Assembly (NCBI GenBank): GCA_949825045.1 | Contig: OX463816.1 | Coordinates: forward strand, 18,487,243-18,551,242 | Origin: Argyresthia goedartella | Taxonomy: Eukaryota; Arthropoda; Insecta; Lepidoptera; Argyresthiidae | Length of the DNA stretch: 64,000 nucleotides | Direction of reading: 5' to 3' | Notes under the pieces: generated by a model | The model's database searches: none | Seen by the model: only the letters and a program-made list of their open reading frames with translations | Told to the model about the DNA's origin: nothing | Shown: piece after piece, positions 9,458 through 20,700 of the stretch | Layout of the letters: every line of letters starts with the position of its first letter | Numbering within the stretch: the stretch's first letter is position 1 | Made by a program: the position numbers and the translations under genes

Positions 9458-9641
9458 GTGTTCTACCGCACGACGTCGCACCCCCCGCTCCCGCTGGACC
9501 CCGCCGAGGACAGCGACGTGTCGGCGGAGCGCGCCGCCGTGCAGCAGCTGACACGCCGCGAGCTGAGCGCCTACAGCCTCGTGTGCCGCGACCTCACCAA
9601 GTACTACCGCAACCTGCTGGCCGTCAACAGACTCTCGTTCG
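9458..9641 (+). CDS. ABCA exon 4 in window (linker into NBD2)
   Basis: The acceptor is ccgggcag and the donor gtgagt follows 9641. It starts in phase 0 and leaves one base. The first half is an acidic linker (DPAEDSDVSAERAAV). The second half, YSLVCRDLTKYYRNLLAVNR followed by LSF, is the conserved opening strand of an ABCA nucleotide-binding domain (compare L-V-x-dLtK-x-Y). Very GC-rich. Confidence 0.9.
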
Positions 9642-10209
9642 GTGAGTGCCATGTGGCTGTTGTTATAAGCTTTATGTAGTTTCACCTGTCCCGGGCTCTG
9701 TCTGTCCGTCTGTCTGTAATCAAATCTTGCACGTTGAATTCTTGTATTTATGTGTACTTAAGTTTATGTTTTAAGTATTTTTTATTGTTCTTACATGTTC
9801 AACCTAACACGAAGGATAAAGGAAGCTTCGCTTCGTTCACCCCCTTTACCCTTCACCTAAGCTACCGTAGTGTTTTGCCCTGATATAAGCTGTGCAAATC
9901 AGTAGCGAAAAGATAGACAGCTGATTACTCTAAAAGTAATCAGCTGTTGTCGTGACGCCATCTTGTTTTACATTATTTAACCAACACGCCGGCTTTCGGT
10001 AAGACAGTTACTAAACTTTTTCGACAATGCTTTATTTAAATCAAAATGCGAGTCAATCAAGTGACTTGGTTAATTCGTCGGTCTTTTAATTAACAGTCTA
10101 GGGTGTTAGTTAAGTGTCTGATTTAACCAACTAACTGCGACATAACGTCAACCTGTCTCCCTTTGTCCATAGTAAGGTTATCGTTTAATCCATAGTAAGG
10201 TTATCATTT
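9642..10209. other. ABCA intron 4, left part, no gene seen
   Basis: AT-rich DNA without coding signal. It contains a perfect 13-bp palindrome with a 5-base loop at 9917-9947 (acagctgattact, loop ctaaa). Confidence 0.55.
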
Positions 10210-11230
10210 AACAATACTAATTAGGACACTATCGATCGCCCCCTCAAAAAACCATGATGAAAAACACCAAACGAATTTTTAAGTGTAGCGTAAATTTGAT
10301 TGTAAACATTTTTCTCAAATACTTTTGAAATGGGACTATAATTCAAAATGTTTGATTTTTGTCCTTTTTTGTGAACTGGGGTGATAAAAGCTGATTTACT
10401 GATATTAGGGACAGTACAGACAGATAATGTTTTTTTTAAAGAAGGGTAATCGGTAGTGATATGGTTTTAGCACAGTTAATAAGAAAGCGCGCGGGACTAT
10501 GATTAGGGCCTGCGGATTTAGAAAGATCCAACTTAAGTAGTAATTTGAGCACCACAGTTATGTCAATCTAAACAAAAGAAATGTCAGAAGCGTGATCAGG
10601 CAAATTTTCAGAAGAGGGCGGCAATGTTTATTGACTGTTTGCGGAAGGTGAGTCAGGATGTAAGAATGTGGATTGAAAGAAATAAAAAAAGGCGTTACAA
10701 ATACTTTCATCCGAGTTAACGACATCAGATCTATAATTTATTACACTACGTACCGTTTGATTTGCGGTTTGATTTAACATGAGTCCAAAATGTCTTAGGG
10801 GTTTTCTAATGGAATCTTCTACCGACGAAATATATTTTTGGTAACATAGTGATTCTATTTTTTTAATTCTCTTACGCAGTATTTTGTACGATTCTAAATC
10901 ACATCTTTTTTATAAATTATTCGAATTTTCGTTTCTCTTTGAAGGCTTTAATTAATGACTGGGTATACCATTTGGGAAATAAGTTGTGAGTGGACGTTTT
11001 TGATGGAATATGCTTATCGCGGAGATTATTAAAAGTTTTGTAAAAAAATGATGTCGAATCATCTAGAGACATGCCTGAAAATGTTGTGGTCCAATCAATA
11101 TCCAGTATTTCATTATTTGTCTTACGAAATCTTTTGTTTCACGCGCTGGACTGTGTCGATGTTTCTCTTTCGCACTCATTTAACACAGTACTAGGCATTG
11201 TACTAAAATTTGTTTCAAAGTGCGCAATCG
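10210..11230 (-). pseudogene. Degenerate LINE reverse-transcriptase fragment
   Basis: In shifting minus-strand frames the translation gives fragments such as AGPNHSPARFLINCAKTISL, ITLLLKKTLSVCTVPNISKS, AFITPVHKKG and SKVFEKNVYNQI, ending in HHGFLRG near 10215. These are the N-terminal blocks of a jockey-type reverse transcriptase (DG-PP-x-FLK-like start, PxxKKG, KxFE). The catalytic block is absent because the copy is cut at about 10210. Many stops and frame breaks. Confidence 0.65.
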
Positions 11231-11334
11231 CTAGCGCTCCCCTCCACTAGGTACAACTTGACCGCAAATATGATTCAAGTTTCTAGTGAACTGCTACTGC
11301 TGCTGCTGAATGGTATGATATGTATTGGGTTATA

Positions 11335-11408
11335 AAGAAATATTTATTATGTAATTTAAGTGGGAGTACCAGTGCACTCCCACTTAAATTACATAATAAA
11401 TATTTCTT
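11335..11408. repeat. Perfect 33-bp palindrome with 8-base loop
   Basis: The left arm 11335-11367 and right arm 11376-11408 are exact inverse complements; the loop is accagtgc. It lies in the intron about 220 bp before exon 5. Confidence 0.95.
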
Positions 11409-11631
11409 ACCAGCTCTCTTAGAGACGAGCCGCCTCTGAATGTCACACATTATTACATAACAGCAACACACTGTCAAAGCTACAACGTGCGAATGTAATT
11501 TTCATTTCCAATAACGTTTAATCGAAAAGCCGTTTTCAACAAGGGTTCTTATAAAATAACTCAGAGGTTATTTGCATTTTTTCAAAAGAGCCGTTTTTAT
11601 AAGAGCTGAGCAATGATTGGTTTCTCTGCAG

Positions 11632-11793
11632 CAGTCCGCAAGGGAGAGTGCTTCGGCTTGCTCGGCATCAACGGCGCAGGCAAGACTTCGACCTTCCGCA
11701 TGCTGAGCGGCGACGCGCGCATCTCCAGCGGCGATGCGCACGCGCATGGCCTCTCCGTCAAGACGCAGATCGAGCAGGTGCACCGGCATGTCG
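11632..11793 (+). CDS. ABCA exon 5 in window (NBD2 Walker A)
   Basis: The acceptor is tttctctgcag (the one chosen keeps SFAVRKGE; a nearby alternative cag would cut Ala-Val) and the donor is gtgagt. It encodes [17 protein letters not shown] with the full Walker A motif G-x4-GKT/S, then [17 protein letters not shown], the usual ABCA stretch before the Q-loop. It ends after one base of a Gly codon. Confidence 0.95.
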
Positions 11794-12822
11794 GTGAGTG
11801 TGACAGACAGAGAATTCCACTGAAAAATATATATTTGTTATATTTATTTTCTAGAAAATTGACCCCATATCTATAATTATAAAAATTAATCGCCGTGCGT
11901 TAGTCTCGCTAAAACTCTGAAACCGGTTTGTATAATTCCTATTTGGTTTTATGATCCTCAGTCTGAAGAAAGACTAGGTAAAAATAAAATAAGGTTGGAG
12001 ACATAGGAACTTCAGTCTTCTTTCACCAGATAGCGTTGGTAGCCATAGATCCTCCTTAGATAATCTAGCATCATTGAAGATACTCCGTCATCGTTGATTT
12101 ATCATTCAACCTTTTTGTTTGTAGCGAACCTAATGTTTGACAGCTGTGCGATTCAGGGTCAGTAGTGACCGGGAACTATGGGAATAGGTACCTAAAGTAG
12201 AAACTATAATCCGTCCGTGAGACAAGTAAGTGATAGAAAAGGGTTACCAGGGCTAGACGAAATTAAACAGTGATTTGGCCACTATCGATAATCAGTGTCC
12301 GACAATTATGGTTTGCAAAGTCTAACTTCAATATATACTTCAATATATTAGTGTGTCGACAGTTTAAATTCGTTATAGATTGTAATATCCGTTGTCGTGT
12401 CGTCCGGTCGGTGGAGATCGTGCTCTAGGTTTGGAACTAAGAAGGTAATAGTTGCCTTTCAAACGTACATCCGTGGGCTACTTGATGATGCAAGTGTGGA
12501 AGCGGTCTCAATCTCTTTGTTTGGCCTTGGAGAGACTTAATTTCGATGGTGGCACTCTTAAAAATATCGTTTGAGTGTTGCCAACAAAACAAAACTCAGC
12601 GGGGTTGAGCTGGCAGTAGTACGCGGCGGTCGCAAGACAGTTATGACTTCGACAGTAATACCTTACCAGTCCGGGATTTAGAAGCCGAATGCGCCACAAA
12701 AGCTCGTAACAATTACGAATGCTATTGGTTTCTCTATTAGAAAACGCAGTAGTTGGTTAATATGTCACTTTTGTTGCCATAATTTATTTTCAATAGTGGG
12801 AGTTCAGTCTTGAACAAAACTA
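11794..12822. other. ABCA intron 5, left part, nothing recognised
   Basis: AT-rich sequence with no ORF or repeat that I can classify. Confidence 0.5.
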
Positions 12823-13504
12823 TTTTTTTGTGCACTTAGTGAAAAATTCTTGATTTTTTTACCACGGCTAGTACGACTACCAAGGTTCATATTACAAAAT
12901 TGAGGAAAGTCTGACTCGACCTGAGATGCCCGTGAGGGTCAATTAAAAAACGCACCCCGCGCCACACAATATAAAATTCTACCTGATAAAGTTCTGCTGC
13001 TAGGGCATGTTTGATATCGTTTTTGTATTAAACAAGGACGAGGAATTCGTTTTTGGGCATAAAATACTATCATTCCTCAGAAAATTTTGAAAATTTTCAG
13101 CAAATTATTAAGAGAAAAAAAAACAACTTTCTGAATTCTAAGCAAATTACAACAAAAAAAAAATACTGACGTGTAGTTAAAGTATTCTTGGTTACACAAA
13201 TATATGCTTTTTTGGTATTTCCTATGAAACATTTTACAAAAAAAAAATACGTGAGCTCCAAGGCAATGCACGTCAATTCAAAATTGCACCCCGCGCCTCA
13301 TTAACGAAATATTATTACCGATAAAGTTGTGCTCCTAAGGCATGTTTGATATCATTTTCATATTAAACACAGGCGAGGAATTCATTTTTATAAATAAAAC
13401 ACTTCTTTTCCATAGTAAATCTTAAAAATATTAGCAGATTAGTGAAAAGTTCTTTTTTGCTATTAAACGGGCTCCAACTCCAAATACAAGATATTTGCGA
13501 CAAA
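12823..13504 (+). repeat. Left inverted arm of the 12823-16027 unit
   Basis: Landmarks from outside in are ttttttaccacggctagtac, gaggaaagtctgactcgacc, gcccgtgagggtcaatt, aacgcaccccgcgccac, ctagggcatgtttgatatcg, a second block from caaaattgcaccccgcgcc, and tccaactccaaatacaag. Each has an inverted counterpart in 15364-16027. Confidence 0.8.
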
Positions 13505-13667
13505 AAAAAACAACCGAGAAATTAAAGTCATACAGAATCGTACCACCGCGACCAGCAACCTCAAGTACAAATAGACTACATGAAGTATGTGAACTCACCT
13601 TGTGACCGTGCTTAAAGAGATCGGAAATCGATTTCTGGAAATGAGCCTGCACCTTCTCGTCCTTGAT

Positions 13668-13940
13668 ACAATAATAATAAAAATAATAATAATAATACCT
13701 TGGACACTATTGACACACATTTATCTAGCCCCAAACTAGGATTTCCTGTATCTTAGGTACTAGACAACGATACACATACTTATATAGATAAATATTATAC
13801 TTAGATAGATAAACAACCATGACTAGGGAACAAACATCCGTTCTCATCAAACAAATATTTGCCCCCACCGGGACTCGAACCCGGGACCCCTGGTTTCGTA
13901 GGCAGGGTCACTACCGCCTCAACCATTCAGGTCGTCGTCG
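13668..13940 (-). repeat. tRNA-derived SINE
   Basis: On the minus strand the head reads gacctgaatggttgaggcgg ... cgggttcgagtcccggtgg, giving A-box-like and perfect B-box elements. The body contains tgtttgttccctagtcatgg and caggaaatcctagtttgggg, and the tail is an ATT trinucleotide run near 13668. Not a tRNA gene, because the 3' stem is missing and the body and tail are SINE-like. Confidence 0.78.
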
Positions 13941-14106
13941 ACAAAGAACATCATGGATGCCTGTGGCTGACAGTGTAAGAAATATCAAAACAATTGGTGC
14001 TGAGCAGTAACAGGAGTGTATAACAAAGAGGTTAGAATAATACAGAAAACCAGTCACCAAATCAATTCCAAAAAATAATTTACTGATTTTCAGTAGACCA
14101 CCAATA

Positions 14107-14600
14107 ATGAATAAATCAAAACAAAATATTTTGATTCAAGTCACAGACCCTGAGTTGTGGATCGCCTTCGGTGCTGGGGTACACTTTCGGTATATCGCCA
14201 CCCACGAATTGGTTGCTGCACTGGGTTGCGACAATTGTCTACCTATATTTCACTCCTTCACTGGTTGTAACACCTTTTCAAACTTTGCGGTACGTGGACA
14301 GAAAACGGCGTGGGATAGCTGGAGGGTGTTTTCTGAAGTTAATGCTTCTTTCGAAGAACTTGCCAGACAAAAACTTATAAAAAGGTTCGTTGTGTTGATG
14401 TACGACCGCACAAATGAGTGCATCTCTGTAAATGAAGCCAGATAGCAGCTATTCTCAAACTAAACTAAAGTAACTAAACTCAGGCAGCCCTTGTCCAACA
14501 CACCAGAAGAGTGCCAGGCGAACGTGTAGTATCAATCATTGACCAAAGATCTAGTCTGCCTCAGCCATTTGATTGGGGATTGGGAAAAGGTATGATCGTT
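14107..14600 (+). pseudogene. Fragment of a PIN-like/Cys-rich family protein ('FTGC' block)
   Basis: Open from 14107 to a stop at 14443-14445. Contains PELWIAFGAGVHFRYIATHE, LPIFHSFTGCNTFSNFA, GQKTAWDSWRVF and RFVVLMYDRTNECISVNEAR. Beyond the stop, in another frame, comes ALVQHTRRVPGE. The string FHAxTGCDT ... GKKTAW ... YDRTS ... VNEAR is a hallmark of a widespread repeated invertebrate family, sister to that at 5970-7887; here the Asp of GCDT is Asn. The N-terminal nuclease-like part and the Cys-rich tail are missing. No function can be assigned beyond the family. Confidence 0.68.
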
Positions 14601-14686
14601 TTATACGTAAGATTTTATCTATTTATTAATTTATATTATATATTCAACATAAACTATCTTTACAGGCTTAACCTAATACAATAGTG

Positions 14687-14736
14687 TAGTATCCTAATAT
14701 CACAAGTAATCATTTACCTACGATATTAGGATACTA
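14687..14736. repeat. Palindrome, 15-bp arms, 20-base spacer
   Basis: tagtatcctaatatc at 14687-14701 pairs exactly with 14722-14736. Inside the 12823-16027 unit. Confidence 0.85.
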
Positions 14737-15064
14737 TGTTTAAATACAATCTAAGTACTATAAAACTTACTAATTTACATTTTATAACTTATTATAGCAA
14801 GTGCAACCTTTGTGAACTCATTCAGAGCGCAGGAGAACAGGTCTATCTCGTCCGCTATCATATTTAGAGTAGAGACTGCGCGTGTGGGCGGCGCCTTGCC
14901 CAGCAAGTTAGTGCGCGCGTGTCGCACCGCCTGCAAGCGCGGGCGTCGCCGCCGCTGCACGTACTTGTTTGGTACGCACAGACCCATTCTCTGCAGAATG
15001 TCCGCATTATGGACTTTGCCCCGTATTTTAATGAGATTCGTTGCTAAAGCAAAAATAATGCGTT

Positions 15065-15136
15065 GGTAAAAATAATGAGCTTAGATAGATTAGAAGGGAT
15101 CTGCCTTCTAATCTATCTAAGCTCATTATTTTTACC
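15065..15136. repeat. Perfect 33-bp palindrome with 6-base loop
   Basis: Arms 15065-15097 and 15104-15136 are exact inverse complements; the loop is gatctg. Just before it lies a GC-rich patch (14870-15000) with short ORFs on both strands that I could not identify. Confidence 0.95.
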
Positions 15137-15363
15137 TAGAATCGAACAAATGATTGAATTTCAAGTAAATTTTTAGGTTCAGACAGGGTGGCAGCCTAAA
15201 TGGACAACTCTCGCCGTGGCATCGACATCATGCAACGTATTAATAAAATGTAGCTGACGGCAAGGCGGCACAGTGCACAGGCGGGTGCAAGTGCAATAAA
15301 GATGCATTAAAATGCACAGCAATGTATGTTTGTGGTTTGGTACTTTTTGTAGACCAGTGATCG

Positions 15364-16027
15364 TTTGTCACAATTATCTTGTATTTAGATAGTTGGAGCA
15401 GAGAAAAGAAGAACTTCATGTTTTCACTAATTTGCTAATATGTTGAAGATTTACTATGAAATAGAAGTAATTTATCTATAAAAATCAATTCCTCTCCTGT
15501 GTTTAATATGAAAATGATAAAAAACATGCCCTAGAAGCAAAACATTATCAGTTATATTATTTCGTTTAAGTGGCGCGGGGTGTGTTTTTGAATTGATTCT
15601 GCGTCGCCTGTAAGATGTTACGGAGGAAGTACCAACAAAGTATATATTTTTGTAAACTAGAATACTTAAGCTACACATCAATATTTTTAATTGAGATTTG
15701 CTTAATATCCAGAAAGTTGGAGCCCTATTAAGTGAAAAAAATTACTTTACATTTTCACAAATTTGCTTTAAATTTCAAAACATGCTTTGTAAAGATAGTA
15801 TTTTATGCACAAAAATGAATTCGTCGTTCTTGTCTTATAAGAAAACGATAGTAATCATGCCCTAGTAGCAGAACTTTATCAGGTAGATTTTTTTGTTTAG
15901 GTGGCGCGGGGTGCGTTTTTAAACTGACCCTCACGGGCCTCTCAGGTCGAATCCGACTTTCCTCAATTTCGAAATATGAACTTTGGCACACGTACCAGCT
16001 GTGGTAAAAAAATAAGTGCAAAAACCA
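15364..16027 (-). repeat. Right inverted arm of the 12823-16027 unit
   Basis: Inverted partner of 12823-13504. On the minus strand it reads, from outside in, ttttttaccacagctggtac, gaggaaagtcggattcgacc, gcccgtgagggtcagttt, acgcaccccgcgccacc and ctagggcatgattactatcg, then a second block from acacaccccgcgccac. Confidence 0.8.
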
Positions 16028-16079
16028 TCTGGGCAGAACTCGTACTACTAGCCATAGCCATTTCTTGCCAAGGTATAAA

Positions 16080-17195
16080 TGGTTTTTAGGGTTCCGTACC
16101 CAACGGGTAAGAACGGAACCCTATTACTAAGACTTCGCTGTCCGTCCGTCTGTCACCAGGCTGTATCTCAAGAATCTAGCTAGCTAGAGAGTTGAAATTT
16201 TCACAGATTATGTATTTCTGTTGCCGCTATAACAACAAATACTAAAAAACAGGATAAAAAAAATATTTAAGGGGGCTCCCATACAACAATTCTTTCAATA
16301 CCACATACAAACTTATGGATGCACCTGGTTACGTACATGGAGTGTGAAAGTAACCGCACCAATAACTTTGTAAACAATATTTTGCTGTGTTAACCTCTGG
16401 AATGTCCCTGTACAGCGAATCTCGTGGACCCTAACGCGTCCAAGGTTCTGGCGAAAATAAACTTTCAATCGACTTGCGTTAGGAATTTGATAAGTTTGTT
16501 AGGTTATTTTATGAGTTTCCTAACATGTTATGTACCATAATAAAGTTTATGAAATTACCTATCTTGTGATGTATAGTACTCACATGTGATAATAAAGTTG
16601 ATAATTCTTTTCATCGATTGTTTGCAGAATCCATTATTTGACACTGACACCTCTAATTATATTTCGTTCTTACGGGCCAAACACAAAACTTACACCATTT
16701 TCCATTTTTCACATCACCACTATTAATTTCTCCAGCGATAAGATATATTATTTTATTACAAAACACAGTAATTACTTCACAATAAATAAATATTGACAAA
16801 CATAAAATGTAAGTCTGCGGCCGGTCGCCTGCCCAAAATGGCGACATGGCTTGGTATTTTATTTATTTTGATAAATAGGCTGTCTCAATGTTAGTTCCAA
16901 TCATATAACACGGTTGCCAACTAAACTACTCATAATCTAAGACTACTTCCGGGAACGTTCTGAAACTTGGTGAATATTCATAAAACGTCGAAATTTGCAA
17001 TACTTTCTATGCGCTTATGCAGCGCACAGGACGCTAGCCGCCCAAAAAAGTTATGCGCTTATGTAGCGCATAGGACGTTTGACGGGTTAAATCCAAACTA
17101 TTCACTCCACACGATCGCTTCAATTGAACGGTGGTACGGAACCCTTCGTGCGCGATTTAGACTCGCACTTGACCGGTTTTTTAAATTATACACCG
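16080..17195 (+). repeat. 'gggttccgtacc' repeat, interrupted copy
   Basis: The start at 16085-16270 (agggttccgtacccaacggg, ctgtccgtccgtctgtcacc, ttctgttgccgctataacaa) and the end at 17125-17195 (ggtacggaacccttcgtgcg, actcgcacttgaccggtttt) belong to one family, with gggttccgtacc and its inverse ggtacggaaccc near the two ends. The 850 bp between them hold a piece of another repeat (16296-16395) and unclassified DNA. Confidence 0.55.
16296..16395 (+). repeat. Interspersed repeat C, copy 1
   Basis: Contains catacaaacttatggatgca, cctggttacgtacatggagt and gtaaccgcaccaataacttt. Similar stretches occur near 32403-32490 and 32860-33050. No coding capacity. Confidence 0.55.
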
Positions 17196-17199
17196 AGTA

Positions 17200-17894
17200 A
17201 GTAATTTCCATTTTACATGCACCGCCGGCCGCCGTATTGTATGTATAATGCATATTTTAATTTGAAAATGATTAGGTAACTTTATTTGATTATCCATACA
17301 CTGCAATGAATGGATAAATACCACTGGTAACCCTTTAACCTTTACCCGTTATTATCAATCGATACGAAGCGATATTTATCGATACGAGCACTACACTGAC
17401 TGTGGCAACATTTGTGAAAAATTACTTGATAAACTTGTCTAACGGATTATGGTTTCTACTTTAGAACGCTTTTTTGATATACTGATCCGAAAATGTCGAA
17501 AAAATAACGTTTCATAGGTCTTTACTTATATGTACTGAACGAGTTGGTCAATGAGTAGTGGATGGACTTTGGACGCTGCCAGGGTCTCCGCTGAGGCATT
17601 GTTACGAGCTCGCATCTCGTTCCAAACAACAGCGAGGATTGAAGCGACGATTTTTGCTCGGTTCATTGCGTTATAGCTCCTGCCCAACTTTACTCTGCTA
17701 CTGAAGTCAAGGGTGCGTGGCATTTTAACACAGCGTTGGAAGCACGGTAAAAATATTGGGAACCTCCTAAGATTTATTTGAGTTAATGGTACTTACCATT
17801 AAGCTTGAAAAATAATTTAAGAGATTGAAGTGGTTTTTAGATTTCGGAATAATACCACGAGACATTTTTTGACGTTCACATAGCGTATTATAGT
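17200..17894. other. Intron sequence, nothing recognised
   Basis: No ORF with recognisable domains on either strand; a 65-codon minus-strand frame at 17526-17723 has no family features and is probably chance. Confidence 0.5.
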
Positions 17895-18287
17895 AGTTTA
17901 TGTGACTGATACATAATGCCTAATTATGTACAGTTACATACACTAGTTTGTCTGTACACATCATAAGCTCTCTTTGATGTGTTCAGGAACCGCATGTTCG
18001 ATCGGCATTGTGGCATTGATCATTACTCTGCACTTGTTTAGCTTGTTCAGTAGTACCAACTTCACAGACAAACTAGGGGCCGGCGTAGGCATTCGAAATT
18101 TGAATGTCATAATAAGTCGAAATATAGAGACATTATGGTCATAATGTATCAATATTCAGATAACAAATTAGTTTTTACCAAGTAGTAGTAGCGTCCAAAA
18201 CCGCACGTTACGACAAGCATAATGATTTATGCTGGTCGTAATGTGCGGTTTTGGACGCAGTAAAGAGGGTTTATGATACGTGTGTAG
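17895..18287. repeat. Composite repeat A, copy 2
   Basis: Same order of modules as 5452-5934, but the palindromic module has lost its centre (gtttatgtgactgatacata joins cctaattatgtacag). The second module ends agagggtttatgatacgtgt. It includes a 68-bp near-perfect hairpin at 18191-18258 (gcgtccaaaaccgcac and its inverse), which copy 1 retains only as one arm. Confidence 0.7.
18191..18258. repeat. Near-perfect 32-bp palindrome with 4-base loop
   Basis: The left arm starts gcgtccaaaaccgcacgtta, the loop is tgat, and the right arm ends gtgcggttttggacgc; about two mismatches. Confidence 0.85.
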
Positions 18288-18799
18288 TTAAAAACTTAAA
18301 CATATCAATAGAAGGGTATTTTACCAATAAAACATGTTATTTATAGAAATGTAATAAAATATCACATAAGCGATGAATTTGATGGGAAAAACGGGTAGTA
18401 CCAAAAGTATTTTTTATTAAACTTAATTTCTTGTAAATTTGATAATTTAGGACATTCCTTTACATGTAAATTTTTGTTCGGTTTAGAGTCCTGTATCGAT
18501 GTAAGTAAACAATATGCGCCACCTACGTCAAAACAAAAATTAAAGATGCACTTTTTTCCCTCAATTTGTTTCAAAGGTCCTAATTTCAATATTTTATGAT
18601 ATCTCAAAAGACTGAGCAAAAGCCAAGCATATTTTTAAAACGGTTTGCACATTCAACGTTCTGTGTTTTATTTTTTTCAAAAAATGCAGTTTGCAAGCGT
18701 AATGCAAACTCATGTTCTTTATTGCTACTAACTACAATTTAAGACTATTATGAAATAAAACTCGTCATCAGACCCACGGTGTTCTTTATTTCCCAACAG
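18288..18799. other. ABCA intron before exon 6, nothing recognised
   Basis: AT-rich, no repeats or ORFs that I can name. Confidence 0.5.
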
Positions 18800-18957
18800 G
18801 CTACTGTCCGCAATTCGACGCCCTACTGGACAACCTAACAGCGCGGGAGACGCTCCGCATCTTCTGTCTGCTGCGCGGCATACCGGCGAACGTAGGCGCC
18901 GCTCGGTCTATAGAGCTCGCCAACGCACTCGGTTTCATGAAGCATTTCGATAAGAAG
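18800..18957 (+). CDS. ABCA exon 6 in window (NBD2 Q-loop)
   Basis: The acceptor is tttcccaacag and the donor is gtataa. Two bases complete the Gly codon; it ends in phase 0. It encodes [20 protein letters not shown] with the Q-loop glutamine, then FCLLRGIP and [13 protein letters not shown], the helical subdomain that leads to the signature motif. Confidence 0.95.
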
Positions 18958-19289
18958 GTATAATGGCTGAAAGGTTTCTATCGGTAACGAGTCTGTCTAT
19001 GCATCTATCCATCCTCCTGCACTGTAGAGTGAAGGCCTCCTCTTCATAACGCCATTACTCTCACGTATTTGCATACTTTTTTCTCGCTTCTAAGAAGCTT
19101 GGCTTAACCTCTCAAAAACCGAGGGTGTTGGGTCGGTCGACGGGTCGCGATTTTGAACCTTATGCCATGGTTACAAAATTTAAAACCTGTAAAGGAAAAG
19201 TGGCTTAGTCTAACGCCGGTGGTATTTAAGAGGTTGAACGTTCCTGTCTGATCACTTGACGGTCGACCAAATCACACAGAATGCTGGGC

Positions 19290-19475
19290 CAAGCGAGCGA
19301 CACGATAGAGGGCAGACCACCTTCCCGATGGTAAGATGATGATGATGATGATGATAATCAAGTCGACGGGATCTCATTGGTTGGCACAGGACCGTGGGGA
19401 TTCATGCTAAAGAGAAGAGGCCTACGTCTACCAGTAGGCGGATGTGGACTGAGAATCAATGAATGAACATCACTT
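19290..19475 (+). pseudogene. Relic of an RTE-type LINE C-terminus with a (GAT)n run
   Basis: Around a gatgatgatgatgatgatga run at about 19329, the + strand gives EGRPPSRW and, in other frames, LAQDRG-like and KRRPTS-like pieces. They recall the RPxxRWxDDI ... W-x-R-x-AQDRxxWR end of RTE-clade reverse transcriptases. Strongly decayed. Confidence 0.45.
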
Positions 19476-19572
19476 GTATATTCTTTTTCCAGCCGGTATA
19501 GAGATCAAAATTTCAAATTGAGTCCGTGGTCAATTTGTTTGCCTGTATGTCTAATAAATATGTTGATTACAG

Positions 19573-19669
19573 GTGCATCAGTGCAGCGGTGGTACTAAGA
19601 GGAAAATCAGCACCGCAGTAGCACTACTTGGTGACGCGTCCCTTATCTTCCTGGATGAACCAACTACAG
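19573..19669 (+). CDS. ABCA exon 7 in window (NBD2 signature and Walker B)
   Basis: The acceptor is gttgattacag and the donor is gtgcgt. It starts in phase 0. It encodes [20 protein letters not shown], the ABCA signature (usually YSGGNKRKLS; Cys and Thr replace Tyr and Asn here), then LIFLDEPTT, the Walker B motif with the catalytic Glu. One base carries over to the D-loop Gly in exon 8. Confidence 0.95.
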
Positions 19670-20037
19670 GTGCGTGCTTGAGTAAACAATCTGATGATAA
19701 CTAACTAACCTTTTGTAATGTGCTGCGCCGCTATGTGTTTCCTCCCCCTCTCTCGCTCGCTCTCGCCCTCGACGACACGACGCGTCAGTAGGACAGTGAC
19801 GGACGCTATGACGTCATCAGGCCTTCTTCTCATTTAATGTCTCGATCTGACGGACGTGTTTTGATGGCGCTGCTAAGGATATTCCACATATTTCTTACGT
19901 TCTTAGATTTGTCTCCGGTTAAGTCTGACGATTTCTGATGCCGAGTATTCCGGCCTCACAAGCCAGACGTGCTGGGTTCAAATCCCTCTGAGAATAAATA
20001 TGGAGGTAGGTTGTGTTGTTGAAACATCTTCCCCGTT

Positions 20038-20700
20038 TTGGGAGACATTAAAATTTACTTCACAACTACAGTGGGTACGCGTCAGCGTTGCACGAGCGGT
20101 CATCGACCCCTGTCACAATACGCTGATGATTGGGTTAGCGATATTTACTTATTGCGTGCAACGTTCGAACTATTGCCGTTTAGGTTATTATTAGACCCGC
20201 TGGCTCGAGATATTGACCGAAGAATACAACTTGCGTGGGCAGCCATCGGAAATCTCAAGGATATCTTCCACTCTGAGATCTCTCAAACATTCAAGACTAG
20301 AGTCTACAATCAGCGTGTTCTTCTGGCGATAACTTACGCTTGCGAAAAACTCTTATTATCGGGATGATGAACAAACTCAAAATCACATAAAAAGCAATAA
20401 AAAGGTCAATGCTCGGAGTATCCCGTCGCGACGAGATACTGAAAGAACCCATTCGCCAAAGCACTAAGTCACCGACATCGGGAAACGTCGCAAGATGGCG
20501 CTTTAAAGTTCTGTGCTGAAGGCCTCTTACAAGAAAGCGAGATGTCGAAGGACCTGCGACACGATAGTCCGATGACACCAACGGTTCTGCGACGAGAATG
20601 GCAGCAGATCGCACGAACTGGCGGTCGATTGGGTAGGCACATGTCCAGCAGTGGGCACGACACGAATATGCTGAAGAAGAAAAGAAGAAGCGTATCATGT
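20038..20700 (+). pseudogene. RTE-type LINE reverse-transcriptase C-terminal fragment
   Basis: The frame at 20038-20367 contains SQYADDW (a YADD-like box), DIDRRIQLAWAAIGNLKDIF, FKTRVYNQRVLLAITYACEK. Downstream, in other frames, follow KRSMLGVSRRDEI and REWQQIARTGGRLGRH. This order (INRRIxxAWxxFxKL, LKTKVYNQCVLPxMTYG, RAMLGVSLRD) is typical of the C-terminal half of RTE/BovB-clade polymerases. It carries several stops and the upstream half is absent. Confidence 0.65.

Larger units (their letters stand above)
12823..16027. mobile_element. Second inverted-arm unit, with a fragment of a related Cys-rich family gene inside
   Basis: Arms of about 670 bp (12823-13504 and 15364-16027) are inverted copies, roughly 80 % alike by eye. 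Each arm itself contains two direct sub-repeats built on caccccgcgcca and gggcatgtttgatatc. The 1.9 kb between them holds a SINE, a protein fragment (14107-14600) and two palindromes. The layout matches the 4381-8092 unit (long inverted ends, one gene of the same protein group inside), though the arm sequences differ. Target duplication was not found. Confidence 0.6.

Noticed and set aside
9422..9685. 87-codon minus-strand ORF
   Set aside because: Antisense shadow of ABCA exon 4 caused by high GC and lack of stops.
11568..11789. 73-codon minus-strand ORF
   Set aside because: Antisense shadow of the Walker A exon.
14775..15069. Short GC-rich ORFs on both strands (RRRRP-type and RACRTACKRG-type)
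   Set aside because: No recognisable family in either strand; GC richness alone keeps them open.
17526..17723. 65-codon minus-strand ORF
   Set aside because: No family features and no splice context; kept only as part of an unclassified gap.
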